The notes under the pieces were generated by a model that saw nothing but the letters and a program-made list of their open reading frames with translations, made no database searches and was not told where the DNA came from. Below are positions 1-7,005 of a stretch of DNA of 11,861 bases, one piece after another. The stretch is from SIG588 sp045599305. Its GTDB lineage: Bacteria > Bacillota > Clostridia > Oscillospirales > Acutalibacteraceae. The position numbers were made by a program, and so were the translations under genes. The stretch covers positions 1 through 11,861 of the forward strand of contig JAZRVU010000048.1 of NCBI GenBank assembly GCA_045599305.1, given 5' to 3'. The number at the start of each line of letters is the position of its first letter. Within the stretch, counting starts at the first letter, position 1.

Positions 1-213
1 ATTTGGAAGCAATGGAAAACGGCAAGTAAAAGAGAATGGGGATTATTAAAACTCGGAGTGCCGAAATGGATAGCACACAAGGTGGCAAACTGGGGAGACC
101 ATTACCAATTTGTTGCAACAAAATCCGTTTTGGCAAGAGCGATTTCCAAAGAAAAACTGACCAAGCGGGGCTTAGTCAGGGTTTTCGATTACTACCAAAA
201 GGTGCATATTTAA
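1..213 (+). CDS. ltrA: Group II intron reverse transcriptase/maturase, C-terminal end (partial)
   Basis: The window opens inside this gene in frame 1, with no start visible and a TAA stop at 211-213. The 70 visible codons carry the maturase (domain X / GIIM) signature of group II intron-encoded proteins: an IWKQWK start, then a KLGVPKWIAHK-like helix, a GDHYQFVATKS stretch, and the terminal AISKEKLTKRGLV...DYY motif. In the family this domain binds the unspliced intron RNA and promotes splicing and retrohoming. The protein ends right after domain X, so it lacks the HNH endonuclease domain found in some intron classes. Codon use is AT-rich compared with the neighbouring genes, as expected for a mobile element. 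The intron RNA domains V and VI follow directly. The reverse-transcriptase domain itself lies outside the window, so whether the full protein is intact is unknown. Confidence 0.9.
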   Translation: MWKQWKTASKREWGLLKLGVPKWIAHKVANWGDHYQFVATKSVLARAISKEKLTKRGLVRVFDYYQKVHI

Positions 214-289
214 TTTTGAATTGAACCGCCGTGTGCTGAACGGCACGCACGGTGGTGTGAGAGGAGGGAGTTATTCCCCCCTACTCGAT
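214..289 (+). mobile_element. Group II intron 3' end: domains V and VI and 3' splice boundary
   Basis: Downstream of the maturase stop, 226-255 folds into a domain V-like hairpin. CCGCCGTG (226-233) pairs with CACGGTGG (248-255), including one G-U pair. A conserved-looking two-base bulge (CG, 246-247) separates this from an upper stem of TGCT (234-237) with GGCA (242-245), closing a GAAC loop. A CGC triplet lies near the base of the stem, where the catalytic triad is expected. Bases 261-286 form a domain VI-like stem: GAG 261-263 pairs with CTC 284-286, and a GGGA/TCCC inner stem follows. A283 is left unpaired as the likely branch-point adenosine. The 3' end CTACTCGAT matches the AY ending typical of these introns and puts the splice junction at about 289/290. 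The class is not assigned; lack of an endonuclease domain would fit several bacterial classes, including C. Confidence 0.8.
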
Positions 290-297
290 TGTGCTTT

Positions 298-1611
298 TCA
301 GCCGAAGAGGATCTGGTTGACGATGCCCTCGAGCCGCTCCTGCCGGCCGCTGCCGGGCAGGGCGGGGGCGCCCATCTCGTCGGCGTGGGCGGCAAGTTCG
401 GCCAGCGTGACTTTGCCGTCCACGATCTGCTTGCCGATGCCGGTCTCATAACTCGCATAGCGCTCGCGGACAAACGCGTCCACCCGGCCGTCCTCGATCA
501 GCGCGGCCGCCTTCATCAGACCCAGTGCGAAGGTGTCCATGCCGAGGATGTAGCTTTCGAACATATCCTCCGCCGTGTAACTGGGGCGGCGGCACTTGGC
601 GTCGAAATTGAAGCCGCCGGTGAGCCCGCCCGCGCGGATGACCTCCCACATACACATGGTGGCGGAATAGACGTCGAAGGGGAACTCGTCGGTGTCCCAG
701 CCCAGATGGGGGTCGCCCTGGTTGGCGTCGATGGAGCCGAGCATCCCGTTCATGCCCGCGACCCGCAGGTCATGCTCAAAGGTGTGCCCCGCCAGCGTGG
801 CGTGGTTGGCCTCGATGTTGAGCTTGAAGTCGCGCTCCAGCCCGTACTGCCGCAAAAAGCCGATGGCGGTGGCGGCGTCAAAATCGTACTGGTGCTTCAT
901 CGGCTCCTTCGGCTTGGGCTCGATGTAGAAATCGCCGGTGAAACCGATGGAACGGCCGTAGTCCACGGCAAGGTGCATCAGCCGGGCGATGTTCTCCTGC
1001 TCGAATTTCATGTCGGTGTTTAAGAGCGTCTCGTATCCCTCGCGGCCGCCCCAGAAGACATAGCCCCTGCCGCCGAATTTCACGGTGAGGTCGAGTGCCT
1101 TTTTGATCTGTGCCGCGGCAAAGCAGAAGACGTCGGCCGAATTGGTGGAGCCCGCACCGTTCATGAAGCGGGGATTGGAGAACATATTGGCCGTGCCCCA
1201 CAGGCATTTGATGCCGGTCTTCTGCATCTTTTCGACGATGTAGTCCGCAATCTCGTCCAGCCGGCGGTTGGTCTCCTTGATGTCGTCCGCCTCGGGCACC
1301 AGGTCCACGTCGTGGAAGCAGAAATATTCGATGCCCAGCTTCTGCATGAATTCGAAGCCCGCGTCCACCTTGGCGAAAGCGTGCGCCATGGTGCCCTTTT
1401 CGGCGCCGAAGGACTTGTCGGCGGTGTCGCGCCCGAACATATCGGTGCCGGCGGCGCCCAGATTATGCCACCACGCCATGGCGAAGGGTAGATGCTCTTT
1501 CATAGGGCGGCCGAGCACGACCTTTTCGGGGTCGTAGAATCGGAAAGCCAGCGGATCGCGGCTTTCGGGGCCTTTAAAGGGGATCTTCGGGATGTTTTCA
1601 AAAACAGCCAT
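298..1611 (-). CDS. xylA: Xylose isomerase
   Basis: A 437-residue cytoplasmic enzyme that converts D-xylose to D-xylulose (and D-glucose to D-fructose) with two divalent metal ions; it feeds the pentose phosphate pathway. The length and N-terminus place it in the longer class II group. Visible active-site motifs include FCFHDVD (His100, Asp103), WGGREGYE (187-194), the metal/substrate segment IEPKPKEP (Glu231, Lys233), EANHATLAGH (Glu267, His270), SIDANQGD (Asp295), a D-T-D at 306-308 and NFDAK (Asp337). All expected metal ligands appear to be present. The ATG start at 1611 is preceded by AAAGGAG (1622-1628, complement) ten bases away. No xylB lies beside it. The 3' end abuts a group II intron on the opposite strand, leaving only about 8 bp of its own 3' sequence. 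A TATAGT (complement of 1674-1679) could be a -10 box, but no matching -35 is seen. Confidence 0.97.
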   Translation of the reverse strand: MAVFENIPKIPFKGPESRDPLAFRFYDPEKVVLGRPMKEHLPFAMAWWHNLGAAGTDMFGRDTADKSFGAEKGTMAHAFAKVDAGFEFMQKLGIEYFCFHDVDLVPEADDIKETNRRLDEIADYIVEKMQKTGIKCLWGTANMFSNPRFMNGAGSTNSADVFCFAAAQIKKALDLTVKFGGRGYVFWGGREGYETLLNTDMKFEQENIARLMHLAVDYGRSIGFTGDFYIEPKPKEPMKHQYDFDAATAIGFLRQYGLERDFKLNIEANHATLAGHTFEHDLRVAGMNGMLGSIDANQGDPHLGWDTDEFPFDVYSATMCMWEVIRAGGLTGGFNFDAKCRRPSYTAEDMFESYILGMDTFALGLMKAAALIEDGRVDAFVRERYASYETGIGKQIVDGKVTLAELAAHADEMGAPALPGSGRQERLEGIVNQILFG

Positions 1612-1630
1612 GTGGTTAACGCTCCTTTCT

Positions 1631-1649
1631 TTTCAAGCGGCCGCTGAAA
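1631..1649. promoter_or_regulatory. Palindrome in the xylA leader (possible operator)
   Basis: TTTC (1631-1634) and AGCGG (1636-1640) mirror CCGCT (1641-1645) and GAAA (1646-1649), with only A1635 unpaired. This 19-base near-perfect palindrome sits just upstream of the xylA ribosome binding site (1622-1628) and downstream of any promoter. A GC-centred palindrome of this size in a sugar-gene leader resembles LacI-type operators, but no regulator gene is in the window. It could also act as an RNA hairpin, although it leaves little loop. The palindrome is seen; the operator role is inferred. Confidence 0.4.
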
Positions 1650-1678
1650 CCGGTCGCCGTTCGGCTCTCTTCAACTAT

Positions 1679-1721
1679 AAAAAATGCTTTCGCGCTTCGC
1701 CTCCCCGCGGGAGGCGTTTTT
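1679..1721. terminator. Hairpin between the amidase gene and xylA, likely terminator
   Basis: CGCCTCCC (1698-1705) and GGGAGGCG (1709-1716) form an 8-bp GC stem with a three-base loop. Read on the + strand it is followed at once by five T (1717-1721), the classic terminator form. Read on the - strand it lies directly after the stop codon of the 997-residue gene, is preceded by an A tract, and is followed by six T only after a 13-base spacer (complement of 1679-1684). It may work in both directions. Termination on the - strand is less certain, so some read-through into xylA is possible. Confidence 0.5.
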
Positions 1722-4714
1722 CACAGTGTGGGGAGTGATTTGGCATAGGTGACGATCGTCTCGGCCATAGCCGAGGTGAGCGCATCCTGAAAATCGGGGG
1801 TGATGAGGCGCTCCAGATCAGTCGCGTTGGTCATGTAGCCGCATTCCAGCAGCAGTGCGGGCATTTCGCTCACGCGGCAGACATAAAACGGGCTCCAGAC
1901 CACCTTGCCGCTGTTCGGACTGTCAAACGCATCGTAGACGGCTTTCATGTTCGCGCACATCGTGTTGGCGATGCCGATGGAGTAATCGCTGAAATAGTGG
2001 ATGGAGCAGCCGTGCGCCGCCGCCGAGGTGGAGCCGTTCATGTGGATGCTGATGAACAGATCGGCACCCGAGGGACGGGTGATCTGCGTGCGCTCCAGCA
2101 GCGAGAGGGAGGCGTCGGTGGTGCGGGTCATCTGCACGGTGGCGCCCAGCGCCTCCAGCTTTTCGCGCAGCAGCAGCGAATAGGTGAGCACCAGCGTCTT
2201 TTCGGCCAGCGTGCCGCCCGCGGTACCGACGGAGTTGCCGCCGTGGCCGGGGTCAAGCACCACCTTGAAGCCCTTGAGTGGCTGCTCGGCGTCATTGCCC
2301 GCCACCGAGGTGGGGTGGCGGAAGGTGAAGGTGAGCACGCCCTCATTGTCCCACTGCACGTGGTAGCCATAGAACTGCGCCGCCTTGGTGAGGTGCAGAC
2401 GCAGCACCTGCGTGTGCGCCTCACTGCCGGCCACCCATTCGGCGCTTTTGAACAGCGGACTGCCGCTCACATCCGGGGTGCCGGTCACTTCGGTGGTGTA
2501 ATAGAAGGTCAGTTCCAGATATTCCGTCGTCTGCGCGGCACTGGAGTAGTCCTGCCGTTTGGGATTGCCGTAGGCCTGCGGCAGCAGCTGCAGCTGGAAA
2601 GGCACACGCCAGTCGGCTTTCAGGGTCAGCGCGGTCTCGCGGCCGGAGACGGTCACCCCGCCCACGGCGAGGTGATTGGCCGATAGACTGCCGCCGGTGA
2701 TGTATTCCTCGGCGTCCTCCTTATACACCCGCCGTCCGCAGCCCAGCAGGTAATAGTGTCGGCCGGAGGCGGTGTCATAGGCGGTGCCGGCCAGCACGTC
2801 GGTGGTGCCCTGCGGCAGATAGGCGTTGGTGGGGCGGGAGTAGTCATCGGTCGTGTCGCCGCTGAAGGTTTCGGCATAGTCGGCGGTAATGATCATCACG
2901 GTGCCGGTGGCCAGCGGCTCCCCCTCGCCGGACGGATCGATCGGCTGCAGTTCCTGCATGGTCACGTCCTTGGTTTCGGGACGCACCACCACCGGCAGCG
3001 CGTTCACCGTGAGGGTGCCGCCGGTGCGGGTCTCGGTCTGCCCCATGCAGGTGCCGGTGAAGGTGACGGCACCCAGCGGACGCGTCTCGCCCTCCAGTCC
3101 GGCGGGCATGGTGTAACTGCCGGTGTAGGTGACATAATCCGACTCGTTCTGGCCGTCGTTTTCCTCGTCCTGCAGCACGGTGGCCGCCATGGGGATCCTG
3201 GTGCCCGCCACGGTGGCGAAAACGGTGGAATCCTTGTGCGCCACGGCGGAAAGGGCGACGGTGGCACCGCCGTCCAGCGTCAGCGCCTTGTCGGGTGCGG
3301 CGCTTTGGAACACGCGGATCTTGTAGGTGATGGTATAGGTCGTTTTGACGCCCTTGTTTTCAAAAGTGAACGTGTTGGCGCCGGGGGAGAGGGACACATC
3401 CAGCGAGAAATAACCGTGATCGGTCAGTTCCAGTTCCTTGCCGTTGAGCAGCAGCGGGAAGTTCGGGTCGGCGCTGCCGCGCAGACTGTAGGAGGATTCG
3501 TTGGTGGTCACGGCGGTACTGCCCGGCGAACTCAGCGTGAGGGTGCGGGTGATATATTCCTCCATCAGCGTGCCGTCGAATGCCTGCTGCATGGCGGTGG
3601 CGGCGGCAGAGGCCTCGCCCAGTGCCGCGAGCGAATCGAACGCGCTGCCCTTCCACGCGCTGCAGCGCTGGCAGGCCAGCACCTGCCGCGCCAGTTGATC
3701 GGTCATCGTCCAGCCGCGCAGTCCGCCTGCCGCGTTGGCGGCAGAATGGGAGATGTAAAGCGGCAGGTTTGCCTGTTCACACAGGGCGGCCCACCAGTCC
3801 AGCACCGTGCCGAAGGAGGCGGAATAGTCGCCGGTGGCGCGGTGGTCCTTCACCATCAGGAGATCCGGCACGCCGTGCAGCACCAGTGCCCGGCTGTCGG
3901 CGCCGCCGTCGGTCAGTTCTTCATAGACATTGGCGGTCTTCGAGCCGCCCTCTTTCACCGAAGCGTGTGCCCACACCGCCTCGGTCAGCAGCCCCACCGG
4001 CACGGTGGGACGGGCGTCGCGCACTGCCTCGGTCGCCTCCTCCAGCATCTCGTCGATGTGCAGGATGCGGGGCGGCTTGGCGCCGTAGGGGTAGGCGTAT
4101 CCGCCGAAAAGATAGGCGTCTGCCTCATAGTGCGCGGCAATGGCGGGGGCGCGCGCGGACAGGGCGTGCCATCCCTCCAGCGAGGTGGGGTCGCACACGC
4201 CGTCGGCCACGCCGCAGTCGATCACCACACACAACGCCAGTTCATGCGCGCGCGCCTGCTCGGCAATGTACCCCGCGGCGTCGAAGGCGCCGTCGGCCGG
4301 CAGGTCGGTCACGGTGACGATCACCGTGTTCCATGTCCAACTGCCGATCTTTTGGAAGGCCGCGTCGATCTGCTCGCGGCAGCCGGAGGCGGCCGGGTCA
4401 TAGTCGGTGCCGGCACGCAGGAAAACGCCCCGCATTTCCTCGGGCAGCCTCCATTCCAGCGGCGGGCGCGGCGGCTTGGTGGGCGCCGTGGTCGTGGTGG
4501 GGGACGCGGTAGTCGTCGTGGTCGTCACCGTGGTGGTGACGGCCGCCGGCTGTTTTGCGGCCTCGTGGGCGGTCAACCAATCCTGCACGATGCCGCTTTG
4601 CCACACGACCCACCCGGCGGTGGCCAGTATGGCGGTGATCGCCACCGCCACTACCCACCGCCACCAGCCGTGTGCAGTGGCGGGAGTATGGGAAATCTCA
4701 TGCTTTCCGGACAT
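1721..4714 (-). CDS. Membrane-anchored GHL10-like / N-acetylmuramoyl-L-alanine amidase fusion
   Basis: This 997-residue cell-surface protein probably acts on peptidoglycan. Residues 19-39 form one N-terminal membrane segment, and 60-79 a Thr/Pro-rich linker. Residues 93-390 resemble the GHL10 (DUF187) glycosidase-like barrel: an MRGVFLR opening, NTVIVTVTD, a PVGLLTEAVW strand, DWWAAL...PLYISH and WKGSAFDSL. About 400-610 looks like two beta-sandwich domains, and 605-670 an SH3-like stretch. Residues 814-993 are an Amidase_3 domain with the zinc ligands His824 (DPGHGG), Glu838 (AEKTL) and His891 (SIHMNGS), and catalytic Glu957 (LLECGY). These residues point to an active amidase that cuts stem peptides from glycan strands. 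The GHL10 acidic motif is altered (DAYLFGGYAYP, 199-209), so that half may not be catalytic. A TTG at 4783 opens the frame, but the ATG at 4714 is chosen because GAGAGG (complement of 4725-4730) precedes it by ten bases and the following residues read as a short cytoplasmic tail plus anchor. Confidence 0.88.
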   Translation of the reverse strand: MSGKHEISHTPATAHGWWRWVVAVAITAILATAGWVVWQSGIVQDWLTAHEAAKQPAAVTTTVTTTTTTASPTTTTAPTKPPRPPLEWRLPEEMRGVFLRAGTDYDPAASGCREQIDAAFQKIGSWTWNTVIVTVTDLPADGAFDAAGYIAEQARAHELALCVVIDCGVADGVCDPTSLEGWHALSARAPAIAAHYEADAYLFGGYAYPYGAKPPRILHIDEMLEEATEAVRDARPTVPVGLLTEAVWAHASVKEGGSKTANVYEELTDGGADSRALVLHGVPDLLMVKDHRATGDYSASFGTVLDWWAALCEQANLPLYISHSAANAAGGLRGWTMTDQLARQVLACQRCSAWKGSAFDSLAALGEASAAATAMQQAFDGTLMEEYITRTLTLSSPGSTAVTTNESSYSLRGSADPNFPLLLNGKELELTDHGYFSLDVSLSPGANTFTFENKGVKTTYTITYKIRVFQSAAPDKALTLDGGATVALSAVAHKDSTVFATVAGTRIPMAATVLQDEENDGQNESDYVTYTGSYTMPAGLEGETRPLGAVTFTGTCMGQTETRTGGTLTVNALPVVVRPETKDVTMQELQPIDPSGEGEPLATGTVMIITADYAETFSGDTTDDYSRPTNAYLPQGTTDVLAGTAYDTASGRHYYLLGCGRRVYKEDAEEYITGGSLSANHLAVGGVTVSGRETALTLKADWRVPFQLQLLPQAYGNPKRQDYSSAAQTTEYLELTFYYTTEVTGTPDVSGSPLFKSAEWVAGSEAHTQVLRLHLTKAAQFYGYHVQWDNEGVLTFTFRHPTSVAGNDAEQPLKGFKVVLDPGHGGNSVGTAGGTLAEKTLVLTYSLLLREKLEALGATVQMTRTTDASLSLLERTQITRPSGADLFISIHMNGSTSAAAHGCSIHYFSDYSIGIANTMCANMKAVYDAFDSPNSGKVVWSPFYVCRVSEMPALLLECGYMTNATDLERLITPDFQDALTSAMAETIVTYAKSLPTL

Positions 4715-4745
4715 ATCTTCAAATCCTCTCAGTAACAAACAAAAG

Positions 4746-4774
4746 TATATACCTATTGTAATCGAATCCGGCAA
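4746..4774 (-). promoter_or_regulatory. Predicted promoter of the amidase fusion gene
   Basis: On the - strand, TTGCCG (complement of 4769-4774) and TATATA (complement of 4746-4751) lie 17 bases apart, about 31 bases ahead of the chosen ATG. This fits a vegetative sigma-70/sigma-A promoter. It lies downstream of the strong terminator of the preceding ABC gene, as expected for a separate transcription unit. Confidence 0.45.
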
Positions 4775-4826
4775 AAAAAGCAAGAGATGTTACGGGATCG
4801 GCGGATGAAAATTCAGGAAACGGCAC

Positions 4827-4866
4827 AAAAAAGCACCGCCCGCCATGCCATGCATGCCGGGCGGTG
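4827..4866 (-). terminator. Rho-independent terminator of the sugar ATPase gene
   Basis: On the - strand the 9-bp perfect stem CACCGCCCG / CGGGCGGTG (complement of 4858-4866 and 4834-4842) is followed by C and six T (complement of 4827-4832). It begins 12 bases after the ATPase stop codon. The 15-base loop contains a GCATGC palindrome. This is a strong intrinsic terminator. Confidence 0.93.
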
Positions 4867-4878
4867 TGATAGGTGCTA

Positions 4879-6021
4879 TCAGTTGCAGATGGTACGCTCG
4901 GTCTCTTTGTCGAACAGGTGGATCTTGTCGTTCTCCAGCGCGATGACGATGTTGTCGCCGGGACGCGCGGTGGAGGTGGGCTCCACGCGGGCGGTGAAGT
5001 TGAAACCTACCACATTCAGATACAGGAAGGTCTCGGCGCCCATCAGCTCGGTGACTTCCACATCGGCATAGACGGTGCAGTCGGCATATTCCTTCAGCAG
5101 ACGCTCCTCATTGTGGACGTCTTCCGGACGGATGCCCATGATGATCTCTTTGTCGACATACTCTTCCAGCTTGCCGCCCTCGTTCTTGGATTCGGGCAGC
5201 GGGATATAGTATTTCGTGCCGCGGGTGTCCTTGGTGTCTTCGGTGCCGAATTCCACCATGAACTTGCCGTCTTTCTTGATGAGCTTGGAGTCGATGAAGT
5301 TCATCTGGGGGCTGCCCAGGAAGCCGGCAACGAAGGTGTTGCAGGGCTTCGCATACAGTGCCTGCGGCACATCGACCTGCTGGATGAAGCCGTCCTTCAT
5401 GACGACGATACGATCGCCCATGGTCATGGCTTCGGTCTGGTCGTGGGTAACATAGATGAAGGTGGTGCCCAGTTTGGCATGCAGCTTGGAAAGCTCGGTA
5501 CGCATCTGCGCACGCAGCTTAGCATCCAGGTTGGACAGCGGCTCGTCAAGCAGGAAGACCTTCGGCTCACGCACGATGGCACGACCCAGAGCCACACGCT
5601 GACGCTGACCACCGGACAAAGCCTTCGGCTTGCGGTCGAGCAGGTGGGCGATATCGAGGATGCGGGCGGCCTCTTCCACGCGGCGCTTGATCTCATCCTT
5701 CGGAGTCTTGCGCAGCTTCAGACCGAACGCCATGTTGTCGAACACGGTCATGTGCGGATACAGAGCGTAGTTCTGGAACACCATCGCGATGTCGCGATCC
5801 TTCGGGGCGATATCGTTGACCAGGCGGTCGCCGATATACAGTTCGCCTTCGGTGATCTCTTCCAGACCGGCGATCATACGCAGGGTGGTGGATTTACCGC
5901 AGCCGGAAGGGCCGACCAGGACGATGAATTCCTTGTCCTTGATCTCCAGGTTGAAATCGGAGACCGCGACGACACCGGCCGGGTACTTCTTGTAGATGTT
6001 TTTCAGAGACAGGCTTGCCAT
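4879..6021 (-). CDS. msmX: Sugar ABC transporter ATP-binding protein (MsmX/MsmK/UgpC type)
   Basis: A 380-residue ATPase of the carbohydrate-uptake transporter 1 family (MalK/MsmK/UgpC). It hydrolyses ATP at the inner face of the membrane to drive sugar import. Walker A GPSGCGKST is at 37-45, the Q-loop at Gln83, signature LSGGQ at 135-139, Walker B VFLLDEP at 155-161, and the H-loop His193. The C-terminal TOBE/OB region (about 236-375) includes GIRPED (296-301), typical of this subfamily. No permease or sugar-binding protein is nearby. In relatives such as B. subtilis MsmX and streptococcal MsmK, one such ATPase serves several importers. The ATG is preceded by a near-ideal AGGAGGT (complement of 6031-6037) nine bases away, which suggests high expression. 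The gene has its own promoter and terminator. The symbol is by family resemblance; the sugar substrates cannot be read from the sequence. Confidence 0.94.
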   Translation of the reverse strand: MASLSLKNIYKKYPAGVVAVSDFNLEIKDKEFIVLVGPSGCGKSTTLRMIAGLEEITEGELYIGDRLVNDIAPKDRDIAMVFQNYALYPHMTVFDNMAFGLKLRKTPKDEIKRRVEEAARILDIAHLLDRKPKALSGGQRQRVALGRAIVREPKVFLLDEPLSNLDAKLRAQMRTELSKLHAKLGTTFIYVTHDQTEAMTMGDRIVVMKDGFIQQVDVPQALYAKPCNTFVAGFLGSPQMNFIDSKLIKKDGKFMVEFGTEDTKDTRGTKYYIPLPESKNEGGKLEEYVDKEIIMGIRPEDVHNEERLLKEYADCTVYADVEVTELMGAETFLYLNVVGFNFTARVEPTSTARPGDNIVIALENDKIHLFDKETERTICN

Positions 6022-6084
6022 TTTAAAAGAACCTCCTAATATTTCTCACATAAACATTCCTGATTTACATGATGCTACACATAT

Positions 6085-6113
6085 ACTATACCAAATCTTT
6101 TCAAAAATAGCCA
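6085..6113 (-). promoter_or_regulatory. Predicted extended -10 promoter of the sugar ATPase gene
   Basis: On the - strand, TGG-TATAGT (complement of 6085-6093) forms an extended -10 box. The -35 position 17 bases upstream (TGGCTA, complement of 6108-6113) is weak. An AT-rich leader of about 60 bases runs from here to the ATG. No catabolite-repression (cre) site could be recognised in it. Confidence 0.45.
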
Positions 6114-6164
6114 TATGTTTTATTGACAAACTTCGCACCAATATTTTATGAATATCCTATAAAG

Positions 6165-6974
6165 TCAAGTTGCACAAACATCTTCCACATCTTTCGCGCG
6201 ATCGAACACCCGGGCGGCTTCTTCGGCCGTCAACTCCCGGCAATCCCCCTCCGCCAGTGCCTCGTCCAATCGGAGCCCGCCGATAGAGATACGCTTCAAC
6301 CACAATATCTTGTGTCCGTGTGCCTCGCACATACGCTTTATCTGGTGGTATCGCCCCTCCTGAATGGCGATTTCCGCAAATCCGTAATCGGCCGTTTGAG
6401 GCAAAGAATAGGTTGTGGAAAATTGACGAAAATTTTGCCCGACCGGCAAAAACGCCTCCTCGGTGAGCAGACGGAGTCCGGCGGGCAGACAGCGGGTGCC
6501 GTCGGCAAGGCTCGTCCCTTCGGCAAAGGCGGCCACGTCCCCCTCGGACAGGGCGCCTGCCGTTACCGCGCGGTAACGCTTGAAGACAGCCTTCCTCGGT
6601 GCCAGCAGCCGGTGGGCGTAATCGCCGTCGTCGGTGAGCAGCACCAGCCCGACGGTGTCTTTATCCAGCCGTCCGGCGGGGAACATCCCCTTGCGCCGCA
6701 GTGCGGGCGGCAGCAGATCCACCACCGTGGGGGCTTTCGGATCACGCGAGACACACAGGATGCCCTGCGGCTTGTTCAGCATCACATAGCGGTGGGGTGC
6801 CGAGCCGATCACCCGCCCGGCCACGGTGAGGGTGTGGGCGGCGGGATCGAGTTTCTGCGCGGGGTCGCGGCAGGGGACGCCGTCCACCGTGACGCGCCCG
6901 CTCCGGATGAGCTTTGCCGCTTCGCTGCGCGGCAGATCACCGCAGGTGGCCACCGTTTTGTCCAGCCGCTCCAA
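6165..6974 (-). CDS. rsuA: RsuA-family pseudouridine synthase (probably 16S rRNA U516)
   Basis: A 269-residue enzyme that isomerises uridine to pseudouridine in rRNA. An N-terminal S4-like RNA-binding domain (about 1-60) precedes the catalytic domain. That domain has YVMLNKPQGILC (63-74), the catalytic-Asp motif GRLDKDTVGL (Asp104) and EGRYHQIKRMC (206-216), all typical of RsuA/RluB/E/F. The translation starts with TTG at 6974: GGAGGT (complement of 6983-6988) lies eight bases upstream, and the first residues ERLDK match the conserved family start. Residues about 176-199 appear to be an insertion relative to usual RsuA proteins, and their codons are AT-rich unlike the rest of the gene. The target U516 is inferred from the subfamily; RluB-type specificity cannot be excluded. 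No terminator is evident after the stop. Confidence 0.88.
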   Translation of the reverse strand: MERLDKTVATCGDLPRSEAAKLIRSGRVTVDGVPCRDPAQKLDPAAHTLTVAGRVIGSAPHRYVMLNKPQGILCVSRDPKAPTVVDLLPPALRRKGMFPAGRLDKDTVGLVLLTDDGDYAHRLLAPRKAVFKRYRAVTAGALSEGDVAAFAEGTSLADGTRCLPAGLRLLTEEAFLPVGQNFRQFSTTYSLPQTADYGFAEIAIQEGRYHQIKRMCEAHGHKILWLKRISIGGLRLDEALAEGDCRELTAEEAARVFDRAKDVEDVCAT

Positions 6975-6982
6975 ATCCTTTC

Positions 6983-6988
6983 ACCTCC
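6983..6988 (-). promoter_or_regulatory. Ribosome binding site deciding the TTG start of rsuA
   Basis: GGAGGT on the - strand, eight bases before the TTG codon at 6974-6972. No ATG near the conserved N-terminus offers an alternative start. Confidence 0.75.
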
Positions 6989-7005
6989 GCCGATCTTGTC
7001 ATTCC

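Noticed and set aside
36..224. 62-codon + strand frame at the left edge
   Set aside because: It overlaps, in another frame, the clearly recognisable maturase C-terminus of frame 1.
289..1023. 244-codon + strand frame antisense to xylA
   Set aside because: The xylA product carries all catalytic motifs; the antisense frame starts in the intron boundary and has no family resemblance.
4475..4540. Repetitive GTGGT/CGTGGT-like DNA
   Set aside because: It encodes the Thr-rich linker of the amidase-fusion protein; it is codon-level low complexity, not a separate DNA repeat or CRISPR.
2756..4735. 659-codon open frame on the + strand, antisense to the amidase-fusion gene
   Set aside because: It is Gly/His/Arg-rich with no recognisable motif and mirrors a GC-rich gene whose - strand product has clear domains; such long antisense frames are common in GC-rich DNA.
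4715..4783. Upstream in-frame TTG start for the amidase-fusion gene
   Set aside because: No ribosome binding site precedes it, it would lie upstream of or within the predicted promoter, and it would add a second hydrophobic stretch before the anchor.
6022..6164. Possible terminator or small gene between rsuA and the sugar ATPase
   Set aside because: Only a weak AT-rich inverted repeat (ATATT/AATAT near 6142-6156) is present; no GC stem with a T tract and no frame with a ribosome binding site.
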